A DNA stretch of 64,000 nt from Mya arenaria (GCF_026914265.1 NC_069138.1:33520131-33584130); one strand, 5' to 3'. Shown: positions 12,443-24,774, counted from the first letter of the stretch. Notes: generated by a model not told the origin, from the sequence alone. Made by a program: numbers and translations.

Positions 12443-14107
12443 ACAAGAGCTGTCACAGTATGTGACAAATGCCCCCGAATGTGACAATGACTTACAAACA
12501 AGGTCAGTACATGAAAAGTTGATCTTGCCTTTACGTGTCAAATACATATGGCAAGCTATTTTAAATTGCCTCTGAACATAAAAAATACCACCCATACTTG
12601 ACAACCTACACTGTTATGTCCTTATATTCAGAATTCCCTTGTGAATAAACACTTAGTGTATCTTTCACCTTAGAGGTTGGGACATGGGTCTTGCACACGA
12701 CACGTCGTCTTGGTATGTGGAACGCATGTAGCAAGTTATTTTAAAATCTGTCCATACAAGGGAAAGTAACAGCCCTGACACGACAACCTATACTCTATGT
12801 CCTTATATGCAGCACTCCATTGTGAATAAACACTAAGTGTGACCTTGACCTTTATGTAGGGACACGGGTCTTGCACGCCACACGTCGTTTTGGTATGTGG
12901 GACACATGTGGCAAGTTATTTTAAAATCTGTCCATACAAGGGAAAGTTACAGCCCGGACACGACAACCTATACTCAATGTCCTTATATGCAGCACTCCAT
13001 TGTGAATAAACACTAAGTGTGACCTTGACCTTTGAGGTAGGGACACGGGTCTTGCACGCGACACGTCGTCTTGGTATGTGGAACACATGTGGCAAGTTAT
13101 TTTAAAATTTGTCCATACAAGGGTAAGTTACAGCCCGGACACGACAACCTATACTCTATGTCCTTATATGCAGCACTCCATTGTAACTAAACACTAAGGG
13201 TGACCTTGACCTTTGAGGTAGGGACACGGGTCTTGCACGCGACACGTCGTCTTGGTATGTGGGACACATGTGGCAAGTTTTTTTAAAATCTGTCCATACT
13301 AGAGAAAGTTACAGCCCGGACACGACAACCTATACTCTATGTCCTTATATGCAGCACTCCATTGTGAATAAACACTAAGTGTGACCTTGACCTTTGAGGT
13401 AGGGACACGGGTCTTGCACGCGACACGTCGTCTTGGTATGTGGAACACATGTGGCAAGTTATTTTAAAATCTGTCCATACAAGGGTAAGTTACAGCCCGG
13501 ACACGACAACCTATACTCTATGTCCTTATATGCAGCACTCCATTGTAACTAAACACTAAGGGTGACCTTGACCTTTGAGGTAGGGACACGGGTCTTGCAC
13601 GCGACACGTCGTCTTGGTATGTGAAACACATGTTGCAAGTTATTTTAAAATCTGTCTATACAAAAGAAAGTTACAGCCCGGACACGACAACCTATACTCT
13701 ATGTCCTTATATGCAGCACTCCATAGTGAATAAACACTAAGTGTGACCTTGACCTTTGAGGTAGGGACACGGGTCTTGCCCGCGACACGTCGTCTTGGTA
13801 TGTGGAACACATGTGGCAAGTTATTTTAAAATCTGTCCATACAAGAGAAAGTTACAGCCCGGACACGACAACCTATACTCTATGTCCTTATATGCAGCAC
13901 TCCATTGTGAATAAACACTAAGTGTGACCTTGACCTTTGAGGTAGGGACACGAGTCTTGCACGCCACACATCGTCTTGGTATGTGGAACACATGTGGCAA
14001 GTTATTTTAAAATATGTCCATACAAGGGAAAGTTATAGAGCCGGACGGACGGACAGACGGACGGACGGACGGTGCGATTTTAATATGCCCACCTTCGGGG
14101 GCGTAAA
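12443..14107 (-). mobile_element. Nested Helentron-like element with 181-base satellite core
   Basis: On the minus strand it starts 'acgcccccgaaggtggg' and ends with a perfect hairpin (TGTCACA-GTA-TGTGACA arms, 12,451-12,467) followed by GCTCTTGTT. GCCCCCGAA near one end and TTCGGGGGC near the other are subterminal inverted repeats. The core is an array of 181-base units and a short (GGAC)n run at 14,044-14,071. The related element at 44,190-45,012 reads straight through the insertion point (about 44,885-44,905), which defines the insertion. A short TAAA may be the target duplication. Confidence 0.65.
12640..14040. repeat. 181-base tandem repeat, about 7.5 copies
   Basis: The landmark 'gaccttgacctttgaggtag' recurs at 13,021, 13,202, 13,383, 13,564, 13,745 and 13,926, with a slightly changed form at 12,841, a 180-181 base period. 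Copies are very similar, with alternating subtypes ('gtgaataaacactaagtg' versus 'gtaactaaacactaaggg'), which suggests array turnover. Confidence 0.95.
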
Positions 14108-14868
14108 AATGTCGATACATAAGGTGACTTTGATGCTGCCCTCCCAGCAGCCCACCCAATCAATGACACAAGTCATTCAAATAACTTGATTTCCCATTAT
14201 GAAAATAATTTGTATTTAGGCTTATGTTTCTTGTTGTAAGATGGTGGTAAATAATTTTTAATTTTATTAAATGCATTTAATGTACAATATAGATTTTTTT
14301 CATTAAAATCCAAACTTGCCCTTAACTCATTGGGTGATGGTCCTGAACAATAGTGTAAAGTATTAAGTCAATTGAATGAAGGGTATAGAAGTTATTCAAC
14401 AATATCCCAACCTGCCCTAAAACTTTAACCTAAGTTTCATAGTCAATCAGGGGCCATAATTTGTATAAAGATAATATGGAGATATCTAACCTCATTATGT
14501 GATGGCTCTGAACAACTGTGTGAAGTATTGAGTCAATTGAATGAATGGTATTGGAGTTTTAATTGAAAATCCCAACTTGCCCTAAAATTTTAACCTGCCC
14601 TAAAATGCTAACTTTAGTCAATCAGGGGCCATAACATGTATTTAGGATAAATTGGAGTTATGTAACCTCATTGTGTGATGGTCTTGAACAACTGTGTGAA
14701 GTATTAAGTCAATTGAACAAAGGATATAGAAGTTATTAATAAATGTTCCAACTTGCCCTAAAACTTTAACCTAAGTACCATAGTCAATCAGGGGCCATAA
14801 TCTGTGTAATGAATAATATGGAGTTATCTAACCTCATCATGTGATGGCCCCGAACAACTGCGTGAAGT

Positions 14869-16140
14869 AACAAGAGCTGTCACAGAGACAGCGCGCTCGA
14901 CTATTCCGGCGCTTTTCAATGTAAGGATTGAAACGTTTAGGTGAAACATGCATGGATCACTGTTAGATTTCAATGCAATACATGGTGTGCTGAGATATTA
15001 ACATAAATGTGGTTCCATGTAAAATTTTAACAAGAAAGTCTATGTCTAATTATAAAGCGCCAATATTTGCAAAATACAGTTATCTATCTTGGTTATTCAT
15101 TTAAGTTCGGTGGTTGAATACCATTGTATAAAGTCCCAATGCAGTACATCAAATAGTTGCTGAGATATTATCCTGTGTGCTAACATGCAAGACCTTAACC
15201 AGAATTTCTAAGTCGCATAATTAAGGGGCAAAAATTATATATTATGAAAGATTGAGTTATCATACTTGATTAAATAAGAAGGTTAAATAGATGGAAGCCT
15301 GTGTGTAAAGTTTCAATGCAATACATGATGTATTTGCTAAGGTATTGACTTAAAAGTTGTTACATGCAAAACCTTAACCAGAATTTCTATGTCGAATAAA
15401 AATGGGTCATTATTTCAATTTAATGCAAACTGGAGTTATCTTACTTGGTTATTTAGATTGGATGGTTGATAACCATTGTATAAAGTCTCAATGCAATCCA
15501 TCCAGTAATTACTGAGATATTAATCTACGTGTGCTTACATGCAAAACCTTAACCAGAATGTCTAAGTCAAATAATAAAGGCCCATAATTTGCATTATATT
15601 CAAAAAAATTGTTATCATGGAATACATATCTAATGTTTCAATGCAATACAGGATATATTTGCTGAGATATTGACTTAAATGTGGTTACATGCAAAACCTT
15701 AACCAGAATTACTAAGTCGAATAATAAAGGGCAATTATTTTGCATTAAATGCAAACTAGAGTTATCCAACTTTGTTAATTAAGTAGGTTGGATGGTTGAC
15801 TACCATTGTATAAAGTCTCAATGCAATAACTCAAGTAGTTGCTGAGATATTAACCTATGTGTGCTTACACGCAAAACCTTAACCAGAATTTCTAAGTCGA
15901 ATAAAAAAGGCCTATTATTTGCATTATATTTAAATAATTGTTATCTTACTTCATTAATTTAGTATGTTAGATAGTTGGGAATACATATCCAAAGTTTCAA
16001 TGCAATAACTGATGTATTTACTGAGATAATGACTTAAAGGTGCTTACATGCAAAACCTTAACCAAGGTGTGACGCCAACGCCGACGCCGACGCCAGGGTG
16101 AGTAGTATAGCTCTCCATATTCTTCGAATAGTCGAGCTAA
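14869..16140 (-). mobile_element. Second nested Helentron-like element
   Basis: The minus strand starts TTAGCTCGACTATTCGAAG (16,140) and ends near 14,869 with a hairpin (GCTGTC/GACAGC arms, 14,876-14,892) then TCTTGTTA. The inverse of GCTCGACTATTC lies beside the hairpin. The core holds degenerate tandem units built on 'gcaaaaccttaaccagaatt'. It splits the outer element inside 'gaagta...ataagtcaattgaat'; the uninterrupted form occurs in neighbouring units. A related truncated copy is at 61,290-62,257. Confidence 0.65.
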
Positions 16141-16266
16141 TAAGTCAATTGAATGTAGGGTATTGGACCTAAAAGTGAAAATCCCAACTTGCCCTAGAAC
16201 TTTAATCGGACGCCGACGCTGGGGCGAGTAGTATAGCCCACCTTTTTATTCGAATAGTCGCGCTAA

Positions 16267-17451
16267 TAACAGAAGTATATCGATTTCCTTTTTTCACAGT
16301 TGCATGAAAGATATAATGACGCGTCTCAAAACACAAAACCGAGCGACTTCCTCTGTCGATCTATCCCGCAGGATAGTTTCACTATTCGTTGAAGGATGCA
16401 TCGTTGTTTGCGCCAAACAGATGACACAGCTTAATAGCACTTCAGTTCAATTATTGAATATTCAACAGTAACCCTGAACTTGTTTACTTTTGCATTAAAT
16501 TTAAACACTTCCTACCACTCTACCCGTTACGGTTGTTCAGTTGTGCAATCGTATATGGAGTAACTATATATTCCCCATCTTGATATATTTGGTCTCCGAT
16601 CAGTGCACAATCATATGGAAATGGCAGCAGGGGCCCGCCGAGTCTGGTCATTAAGTTAATTGTTTGGTAGCATTTAGATGCCCTATGAATCCAGACAAAA
16701 CAAATGAGACCGTCATTCTCAACGATAATTTGTGAATGTAGGCAATGATCTTGGCGGTATCCAGAAAAATACTTCCTTCTCTCTATCTGAAATTATCTGA
16801 TTTACGATGCTGTATTGCCGTTTTATGAACAATTCAGCTCGGACAGCAGCGACGGAGATTATTTGCATTGTTTTTAGCACATTTACATCAATATCAAATA
16901 CTTTGATTAAAATTTTAATAAATAATGATACATGATTATAATTGCCTGATAAAAAGAATTTGCTTCAATATATTTTGCCTAAAGACTGCCATCATAATGT
17001 ACTTGCGTTTTGGTATTTTCTATAACATTTTCCCCGTGTAACATGCTTCTGATGATACTGATAATGATGAAATTGCTGATGATGATTTTCATGATGATGA
17101 AAAATATGATGAATGGTGATGATAACTATGATCAATACAATGATGATACAAATCATGATAAATAGAATGATGATGATGATGATAAAGATAAGAACAAAGA
17201 GGTAACATAAGGTCAGTAAAGTTGAGAAAATCCTTGTATTTTGTTCATAGTACGTTGATCGCTCAATGTTATATGTTCAGAGTTCGTCGGAAGTCTTATA
17301 ATAAAATTGAATAAATGCATCGATTACAACTTGGCAGTTACAAAGATCAAAAGATACATTGAACAAAATTGTTAATTCCACTGTCTTACAAATCTCAGTA
17401 TGCTTATACCCGTAACGCTTAATTATTTTTGAAATGCCCTTCAGCCACGAG
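16267..17451. other. No gene; degenerate (GAT)n run
   Basis: Nothing coding was recognised. Bases about 17,045-17,185 are an imperfect GAT/ATG trinucleotide tract. Confidence 0.5.
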
Positions 17452-18118
17452 TGCGAAACAGTGGCTCCAGCTCTTTTAGGAGCTGTGTATAAAAAAGAGC
17501 CAATGACACTTCTGAGCTAGAGCAAAAAAAACGGATATCATCGTAAAACGTAAGAATGATTCGTTATTTTATCTAATATCACAATTATGAGGGCTCATTT
17601 GAGAAATTGGGGAATGCAGTGCCATATGAATAGGTTTAATCTTCACACGTATTTCGGTTATTTTGTAAACATATTGGCTCCAGCTCAACCCAGAAAAGGA
17701 GTATAAACATGCTTATTCCGGTAATCAGGCGGTCATTTTTATTCCCGACAAAATAAAAGCACTCGATAATACTGGCTTTATCTTAGATGTAAGCTTCTTG
17801 AGTGAAATTCAGCTGAAAATTGGTGAAAATGTTCTACTTTCGTTTGTAAACATTGATGTGTTTGATGGGAGAATCGGTTTTATAACTCCATAAACAATAT
17901 GTTTACAAAATAAACGAAATACGTGTGAAGATTAAACCTATTCACATGGCACTGCATTCCCACATTTCTCAAATAAGCCCTCATAATTGTGATATTAGAT
18001 AAAATAACGAATCATACTTACGTTTTACGATGATATCCGTTCTTTTGCTCTAGCTCGGAAGTGTCATTGGCTCCTTTTTATACACAGCTCCTAAAAGAGC
18101 TGGAGCCACTGTTTCGCA
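17452..18118. mobile_element. 667-base foldback element with TIRs of about 225 bases
   Basis: The left arm (17,452-about 17,675) and right arm (about 17,898-18,118) are imperfect reverse complements, with ends TGCGAAACAGTGGCTCCAG and its complement. The roughly 220-base centre is non-coding. No clear target duplication was found. It resembles a MULE-type or foldback MITE. Confidence 0.8.
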
Positions 18119-18470
18119 TCCGTGTCAGCGCGAAATGTTCATTCAATTATATCATTATTAAACGAGTGAAGTTGAGTGATGTGCCTGATGCAACAAACGC
18201 GGCGCTGTGGAGAGGCTTCAGGCTGAAATTGACGCCATGGGTGATGACGTCAATTTCGTTCTACAACACGTAACCTAAGACGCGGACTGAAGCCCAGACC
18301 ATGCGCTAACAGACTCCTCTCAAAACTACAGTAGAACTTGGAGAAAAATTATCAGAGTTTCAATAAAATAAACCATAAAACAAGACGTTTTAAAACATTT
18401 CCTTCATGTTTAATAAATGATATATGTTATAAAATTAATACGAACAATAAACATACAATACCTGAAAATG

Positions 18471-20274
18471 CGGTTACTCTTAATACCGAATAATACCGGA
18501 TAATGCCGAATAATACCGGATGATACCAAATAACTACCGAATAATACATTTATTTTGCAAATAAAACTTATATTAGTATAAATTTAGGTGAAATATATAT
18601 AAATAGTTAAATATTGAGTAAAAACCCCTGCTATGAGCATATAGGCCTATTGTTCAAAATGTCTGTTTCATATATTTTTGAGTATTCTCCCTTTAGATGT
18701 ATAAGAGTGTTTTCATTTGTTCAGTCCATCAAGAAGTCTTCAGATTCAAAGTGTTTATTTTAAGTTGTGTATCAAGTTATATAAAATATTTGTGAAAGAA
18801 AAATAAAACATATTGAAGTCATATGTAAAAGGTTTCGTTTGAATATAAGCATGTAACAACATTGCAAAATAAACTACTAAGAAGTTGTTTAAGGTATTAG
18901 CACGTATGAAATGATTATGTAGTGAACTAAATGATTATGACAATATCTAAAAATAAATTTAGAAAGGAATTATATTCTGGAATTGTTCTATTTATTTGCG
19001 CATTTTTAGAAACACTGTTCATGAGAATCTTCGATGACAGGTTGGTTGTCATATCAGAGAATGTTCATAGAAAAAGGGGTCTCCATTAAAGCATGAGCAT
19101 ACGACATACATGTGAAAATATAAATTAAATTGAAATAATGACTTGTTTTGTAAGGATATGATATAATGAGCGTCGAAATGACCCGTAAAAAGCAAAATGT
19201 TTCATTTCATTGGTAAGCTTCTTGTTTACATATCATTTGAAACTCACGAGTTTGAGTGTAAATGTAAATATGATTTCATGAGGTTACGTACTCAGATTGC
19301 GTATAGCAGTGCGCGTGGAACGCATGGGACGTAAGCAACATATGAAACGTGGAACAGCTCAAATTCAGAGAAGTGGTATCAGCATAGTTTGCTTTGAGGA
19401 GCGCTGTGACGAATTGTCCAACAATACTCCTCCACATCAGGGCCCTTCTTGGAGTATTTTAGGAAACAGTTAAAAGCAAATTTGCAAACCAAGGTCAACG
19501 AACCCTCTAGGAAAGCACCATTATGCCAAAAGTGGATGAACAACAATTGTGAATCCATCAACCATTTGTTGAAGCTGTAAATTGGAAGTCGAAAGGTTTA
19601 ACCGAATTTGCCCAGTTAGCTCATGATCTAGTAATAGGTCAGTTCAAAGAGGTCAAACGTGCCCTGTTAGGAACTGGCGAGTTTCGTCTTGCCCCGTCCC
19701 ATAGCAAATTCAAGGTTACTAAGACTGAGTGGCTGGCCATGACAGTTACTTAGCGGTCAAATTTGTATAAGAAGTTTAGGTCACATAGGACAAACAAGTC
19801 CTTGGTTAACTCTACTGACGGAATTGATACGCTTATGCAGAGACATAAAATAAAGATATGTATTATATGGCTCTGGCTTAAGCGAATGCTGCATACATAT
19901 ATTACACCTAATTTCAAACTGGTACGTGTTTCAGTTCGGAGATACTTAAAAAATAAAAATGAACACTTTTGCAATTGAGTATAATTATATTTATTGAATG
20001 TTGAAACAAGGATCGCGGACGTCCATCTTGATAATATAATATTATTATTCATGAACTGATAGCGGGAAAATACAAAGGGAGGCAAATCTTGGATAAAATA
20101 AAATGTTGAAAAAAACAATAAAAACAATAAAAATGTACCTTTTTACGTCATATTTATATATACTTCACCTAAATTTATACTAATATAAGTTTTTTTTGCA
20201 AAATAAATGTATTATTCGGTAGTTATTTGGTATTAATCGGTATTATCCGGTATTATTCGGTATTAAGAGTAACC
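18471..20274. mobile_element. Mutator-like (MULE) element with TIRs of about 140 bases
   Basis: The left end GGTTACTCTTAATACCG and the right end with its complement extend inward for about 140 bases, including short 'taccgaataa' iterations. Flanks are cctgaaaatg (18,461-18,470) and cctggaaatg (20,275-20,284), a 9-of-10 target duplication as expected for Mutator-like elements. The interior retains only C-terminal transposase remnants (19,430-19,755), so this copy is internally deleted. Confidence 0.75.
19430..19755 (+). pseudogene. MULE transposase C-terminal remnant
   Basis: A plus-strand frame reads PFLEYFRKQLKANLQTKVNE and then QKWMNNNCESINHLLKL before a stop. A shifted frame continues as WKSKGLTEFAQLAHDLVIGQ and ends with KFKVTKTEWLAM. 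The NNNCESINHLLK block followed by a helical segment is typical of the region downstream of the MULE catalytic domain. At least one stop or frameshift separates the blocks, and the catalytic core is missing. It sits inside the TIRs of the 18.5-20.3 kb element. Confidence 0.6.
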
Positions 20275-20284
20275 CCTGGAAATG

Positions 20285-21003
20285 AAATGGCAGATACTAT
20301 GCAATGTTTGCGATATGAACAGCTATAAGTTGAACGTGAGAGTTCAAGCACCTCTTAAACAACTTTTTTTAAAACATTTTATTGAAATGTAGCTCAAAAG
20401 TTTTCTTTTTGGTACCCAGCGAAAAACGCTATTGGATGTTATCTTTATCTATATCTCGTTATTTAGTCGATGCCAAATGCCACTGTTCTCTGTGATTATC
20501 AATGGGTCGTTTGTTAAACTGTGATCAAGTATTCTGTTTGTCTATTCAGTCGTATAACCCCAAGACAGTCGTGTTTTATATTAATTTCTTTCCAATTACT
20601 TCGTTTCCAATTACCTTTGATGTCAACCCCTTGCGACGAAATAAGTAAACAAACATAAAATTCATAACAGTTACGGCATTTTTGTTTGTAGTTCACAACA
20701 AGTGGTGTTCTTATTATGATCTAATTCTAAAACAATAATTAAGTTTGGCATCAGTTAAAACCTTCACTACATTTGCTTTTTTCTGATATAAAAATATATC
20801 TCGATACCGTTCTCGAAAGACGTGCGCCTTGCAATACCCAAGTGATTTAAAGTTATCTTTAAGACCATTTTTGGCTTCACCTTATGCCTGATATAAAACA
20901 CGAATGTTCGTTTTCACAATAATGGGTCCGTGTATATACCGTCTTTATGTTTCATACAATTGAAAGTAAAAAAACATACATTGTTTTCGTTTTTAGCATA
21001 TAG
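20285..21003. other. Spacer with a half-element end
   Basis: Bases about 20,923-20,998 ('gggtccgtgtatataccgtc...attgaaagtaaaaaa') resemble the terminal repeat of the element at 55,554-57,450, so a solo end or deleted MITE is likely. Nothing else was recognised. Confidence 0.5.
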
Positions 21004-21151
21004 GATCTGACACGAGTTGTCATTTAATACAAGATTTTATTAAACGAGTTCATGAAATTTGTTAGTAAGCGAGCCTCTGGCGAGCTTACTAACAACTTTC
21101 ATGGACGAGTTTAATAAAATTCTTGAATTAAATGACAACGAGTGTCAGATC
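21004..21151. repeat. 148-base near-perfect palindrome
   Basis: Arms start GATCTGACAC-GAGTTGTC and mirror around about 21,078 ('gcgagcctctggcgagc'), with a few mismatches. It is a foldback MITE-like structure that could form a long hairpin. Confidence 0.8.
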
Positions 21152-22502
21152 TTTTTTATCACATGCTTAAAACGGTGTTTTTATTACCAATTAAGTTCCA
21201 CTTTCTGAACCGATTGTTTGACAGCCAAAGTACTCAAGAGTAGAATGTCAACGATGCGCCATATAAATAGTTCCAAATTAAAATGACAAAAGTAACTAGC
21301 AGTTATCAAGTTTTAAAAGCTGATAAAGCGCTTAACAAGTCACACATACAAAAGTGTGTAGTAAAATATCCAACAACATGAATAACGAACGAATTTAATC
21401 AAAAAACCCAATAAGTACACAATTTGATGACGTCACACTCAGAGTACATGCATTTACGCGGTTTATGTGACCTACATCGGTCTGTCAAGTTTTCTGTGTG
21501 CACGGATTTAAAAGTTATTCGCTGTCGCTTTCTACGATGATTTTGCAGCGTTTTCTTGGTGTACATGGTATTTCACAACATGCAGATGATAACGGCGAAG
21601 CCTTACTCTGTACTGCAAGGATGTTGCTGTTGAAAAAGTTAATTTCAACCAGGAATGTTTCCAAAGAACATGATGATCTAGCCGCCATGGGATGTGTAAG
21701 GAGATGTCTGTGCTGCGGAATTCGTATTTGTGTTTTCGGTACCCGACAGCTGATTAAATTGGCAAGCAAATGGCATTGATTGCATATTGCTTGTGTTGGT
21801 CAAGATGGAGATGTTTGAAATGTTCTTGTGGTGTTTGTCACTATTGTGGCTGTATTTGTTGACTGACTGGATATTTCTGTGACTAGTAATCTGCATTATC
21901 TGGTTGGCGGAACATTGTTATCAGAAAGTTTGTGTATAAGATGCTTTTTGGCACTATGATTCGTTAGCCATTTCTCTCCCGAAAGTCTTACAGCTTCATT
22001 ATATTACGGTAAGTATTTGTTGGCATTTAAACCATTTTGTTTACAAATAATGCGGAGGGATATCTAGGTTGCGTGTGATTAGTCTGGCCAATCGAAATGT
22101 CTGATAGGTTATCTTACACATGTGTAAGATAAAAATATTCGTAATGGGTATATTACACGGAAAACAAGGGTAAGCATGTGATAAAATGTTTTACGCAATA
22201 AACTTCTCGTATCGTATCACTAAAATAAAAAAAAGAACGAGAACAGTAATTGTAGAGAATATGTTTATATCGAAAAGAAAAAAAAAACGAGCGAAATGCA
22301 TAAATTTCACATTATCATGCTAAACTATGAAAGCTAAATGTTTTAATCCCAATCAAATATTGCAATATCCCATTTGATATTCAGGAGTTTCATTGTCTGA
22401 CTACCGCCGTGACTGACGAGGTGAATTGGAGATTGCATTCGTCTGCGATCGATGTACATCACAAATACCATCGATTAACCACCAACACCGCCGTCAACCC
22501 CG
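21152..22502. other. Unassigned region upstream of the MULE gene
   Basis: Short overlapping frames at 21,498-21,896 on both strands have no recognised family. Bases 22,109-22,132 form a perfect 24-base palindrome (TTATCTTACACA and its complement). 'aagcatgtgataaaa' at about 22,171 is the inverse of 'ttttatcacatgctt' at about 21,155, so a decayed element may span them. Confidence 0.4.
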
Positions 22503-23201
22503 ATGGAAGCGCCAGATGCCATACAAATGGAAGCGCCATCATCACCAACGCCAGAAGCCACACAAATGGAAACACCACCGTCACCTGCGCCAGATGTCGA
22601 AGATGGGTCTTTCTGGATCGACACCTCATTTGCAGATCCACGGGTCATCCTTGAGAGGTCTCTACAAGATGAGCCTGTTACTGATGAGACCATACCAGAT
22701 GCGCCGCTGTCGTTTGAACTCCTTCCTGGTGCGTCACAGAAAGGGCGCGACCTCCTCTGTGACACGGCCGGCTACTCATACAATGTGAAAGTAACTGTAA
22801 ATGAGATCAAATTAAATGAAATCAAAAGTTATAGTTTTGTTAGGTATATTAATGTTTAACTATTTTGTTTTACTTGAATCTTTCATGATACGTCGTTTAA
22901 AATCGTTTTATGTACATAAAGGTATTATTGTATTGTATCGTTTTTACCTTTATGTACATAAAGGTATTCATGTATTGTATCTTTCAGGAACATCGGCAAC
23001 AGACCACCTGCTGGACGTGTTCTGTCCGGAACAAGACCCTGAAGTGTTTGGCAAGTGTTACTCAGACTGGAGACATATTCACGCCCGGGTCCTTGCAACA
23101 TGTACATCCGCCTCATTCTTCCAGATCATTGACGGCGAAGGTTGCTAAAGAGGTAAACAATCATATGTATGATGATGATAATGCACGTACCATTTACATG
23201 A

Positions 23202-23250
<49 letters not shown>

Positions 23251-24774
23251 CAGTTGGACAACAATGCCATCCCAGAGAACTTCAGTCGCGACGACATCAT
23301 TGTCGAGGACAGGCGACACCTCATCTTCGGGACTGACGCTCGAATTTCTGTACTACGCCGTGCCCTCAGTTGGTAAGTGGATGGTACATTCAAGGTAAGT
23401 TAATGTTGACTATCTCTAATTTGTGTAAGTAACTAACCGGTTTGGTTTATTAGTATTGAACACACATCTTTTTAATGGAGACTTCGTAAAGCATGTTTTA
23501 TAAAATGACATTGCGTATTTTTCAGTGTATGCGGCTCCCGTTTGTAATGTTATTGACAATACACGCTTTCGTGAAGCGGGCCGATTGCAGCAAGCAGGTG
23601 CCGCTGGTGTTTGCGCTGATGACCGGGCGCAGAGCACTTGACTACGTTGCAGTATTTGAGGTAAACGAGCAGCCTATCACAATTATTTTAAGAGTATACA
23701 TGTTTCCGCTTTTGAGACGATACAAGATAAGGAAAATTAACACTATTATTATGATAGAGATTGTTATTCATTTCATTTCTTATATTTCTAAATAGTCCAT
23801 CAAGAACGCCATCGTTGGACAATTCGACCTAGAGGGCATGGTTGTAGATTACGAGAGGGGGTTGTGGAAAGCGGCGAAGGATGTGTTCCCAGCCATCGAG
23901 CTCTGTGGCTGCACCTTTCATTGGGGTCAGGGTATTTTGAGGACCGTGCAGGTACATACCAATAAAAACACATTGAATACGTTACTCATGATCAAAATGT
24001 TACAAAATCAAGAAAAAACATTAAAACATTTTTTAGATAAACGAAAGGTTATGTTAGGATGTGAATAATTATATATATATATATATATATAATTACCCCT
24101 ACAGCGACTTGGACTTGCCACCCAATATATTCAGGACCGGAGAGCACATGCTTTCATCCGATCCGGAAGGTTCTTAGCCTCTCCTTCTTACCACAAGAAG
24201 ACATCCGGTCAACATTTGAGTGCATGAAGGACTATACATCGTCGGAAGCAGTGCTCCCCTTGTTGGAGTACTTCGAACAGCAGTGGTTTTCTACTCCGTG
24301 TTGGACCGTAGAGGAGTGGTGCGTCTTCGGACAAGCTGTCCGAACCAACAATGATATGTAGAAGGTAAATGTTTCAATTGTAAAGCAAACAAAAGAAGAA
24401 ATTTACAAAATATGTTTAGAATTATAACTTACATCTATTCAATTAAAAGTATATGTATTTTAGAATTAAATTTCTCTCCTCCAGGGTGGCATCGTCGACT
24501 GAACATGAAGACGGGAGCGGCACCACCCTTCTACGTCCTCCTCCAAATCCTACATCGCGAGGCCAAGGATGTGGAAGAGCAGATACATCTGGTATCAGAA
24601 CTCGGTCTTCGGAGAATACAACGAAAATCAACCCGATCGGTGCAGTCGAGGCTATTTAGTGCGTTTGACGCCTACACTGCCGACGACATATCAACTTCAG
24701 GGCTCCTGAAGAAGGTTTCGGTCACATATGGTCATCGAGTTCTAAGAACAGATGAGGTTGAGGATGAGGACTAA
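22503..24774 (+). pseudogene. FLYWCH-MULE transposase gene, seven exons, broken
   Basis: Mutator-like transposase of the intron-bearing metazoan type. Exons: 22503-22790, 22988-23152, 23254-23394, 23526-23660, 23796-23951, 24105-24364 and 24485-24774, all with GT-AG junctions. Order of parts: acidic N-terminus; a FLYWCH-like zinc finger (TCWTCSVRNKTLKCLAS then HVHPPH, split by an intron); the MULE core (VDGTFK, LLTIHAFV, VPLVFALMTGRR, VVDYERG as the second acidic site, GCTFHWGQ); then the RTNND/WHRRLN block and an acidic tail. Three lesions: TAA at 23,374-23,376 where the conserved WYVDGTFK needs Tyr; a duplicated ATCCG at 24,156-24,165; and a duplicated AT at 24,354-24,357 that places a stop inside RTNNDVEGW. 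No TIRs were identified. The copy is inactive but recent. Confidence 0.85.

Larger units (their letters stand above)
12335..16266 (-). mobile_element. Outer Helentron-like tandem-repeat element (interrupted twice)
   Basis: Read on the minus strand, the element begins near 16,266 with 'cgcgactattcgaa' and ends near 12,335 with a short hairpin (GCCGTC/GACAGC arms) followed by CTCTTGTTT. An inverse copy of the 5' block, 'gtagtcgagcgcg', sits next to the hairpin, giving subterminal inverted repeats. The core at 14,190-14,868 is a degenerate tandem repeat of about 170 bases ('ggggccataat', 'tcaattgaatgaa'). Two other elements sit inside (12,443-14,107 and 14,869-16,140). A related copy without those insertions is at 44,190-45,012. 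The hairpin plus subterminal inverted repeats plus tandem core fit non-autonomous Helentrons (HINEs); that assignment is an inference. Confidence 0.6.

Noticed and set aside
12640..14040. Possible CRISPR array because of the regular repeats
   Set aside because: Units are 181 bases with no unique spacers and the DNA is clearly eukaryotic; it is a satellite-type array.
19750..20127. 125-codon minus-strand frame, the longest in its neighbourhood
   Set aside because: It runs into the MULE terminal repeat, has biased AT-rich composition and overlaps remnants on the other strand; treated as incidental.
21498..21896. Overlapping frames of 72-93 codons on both strands
   Set aside because: Mutually antisense, no family features and no splice partners; not called a gene.
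21153..22186. Inverted pair 'ttttatcacatgctt' / 'aagcatgtgataaaa' as TIRs of an element about 1 kb long
   Set aside because: Only about 15 bases match, no target duplication was seen, and the left one is attached to the 21,004-21,151 palindrome.
22910..23398. 162-codon plus-strand frame with a run of aspartates
   Set aside because: The Asp run is a (GAT)n microsatellite in an intron; the real exons are the FLYWCH part before and the MULE part after it.
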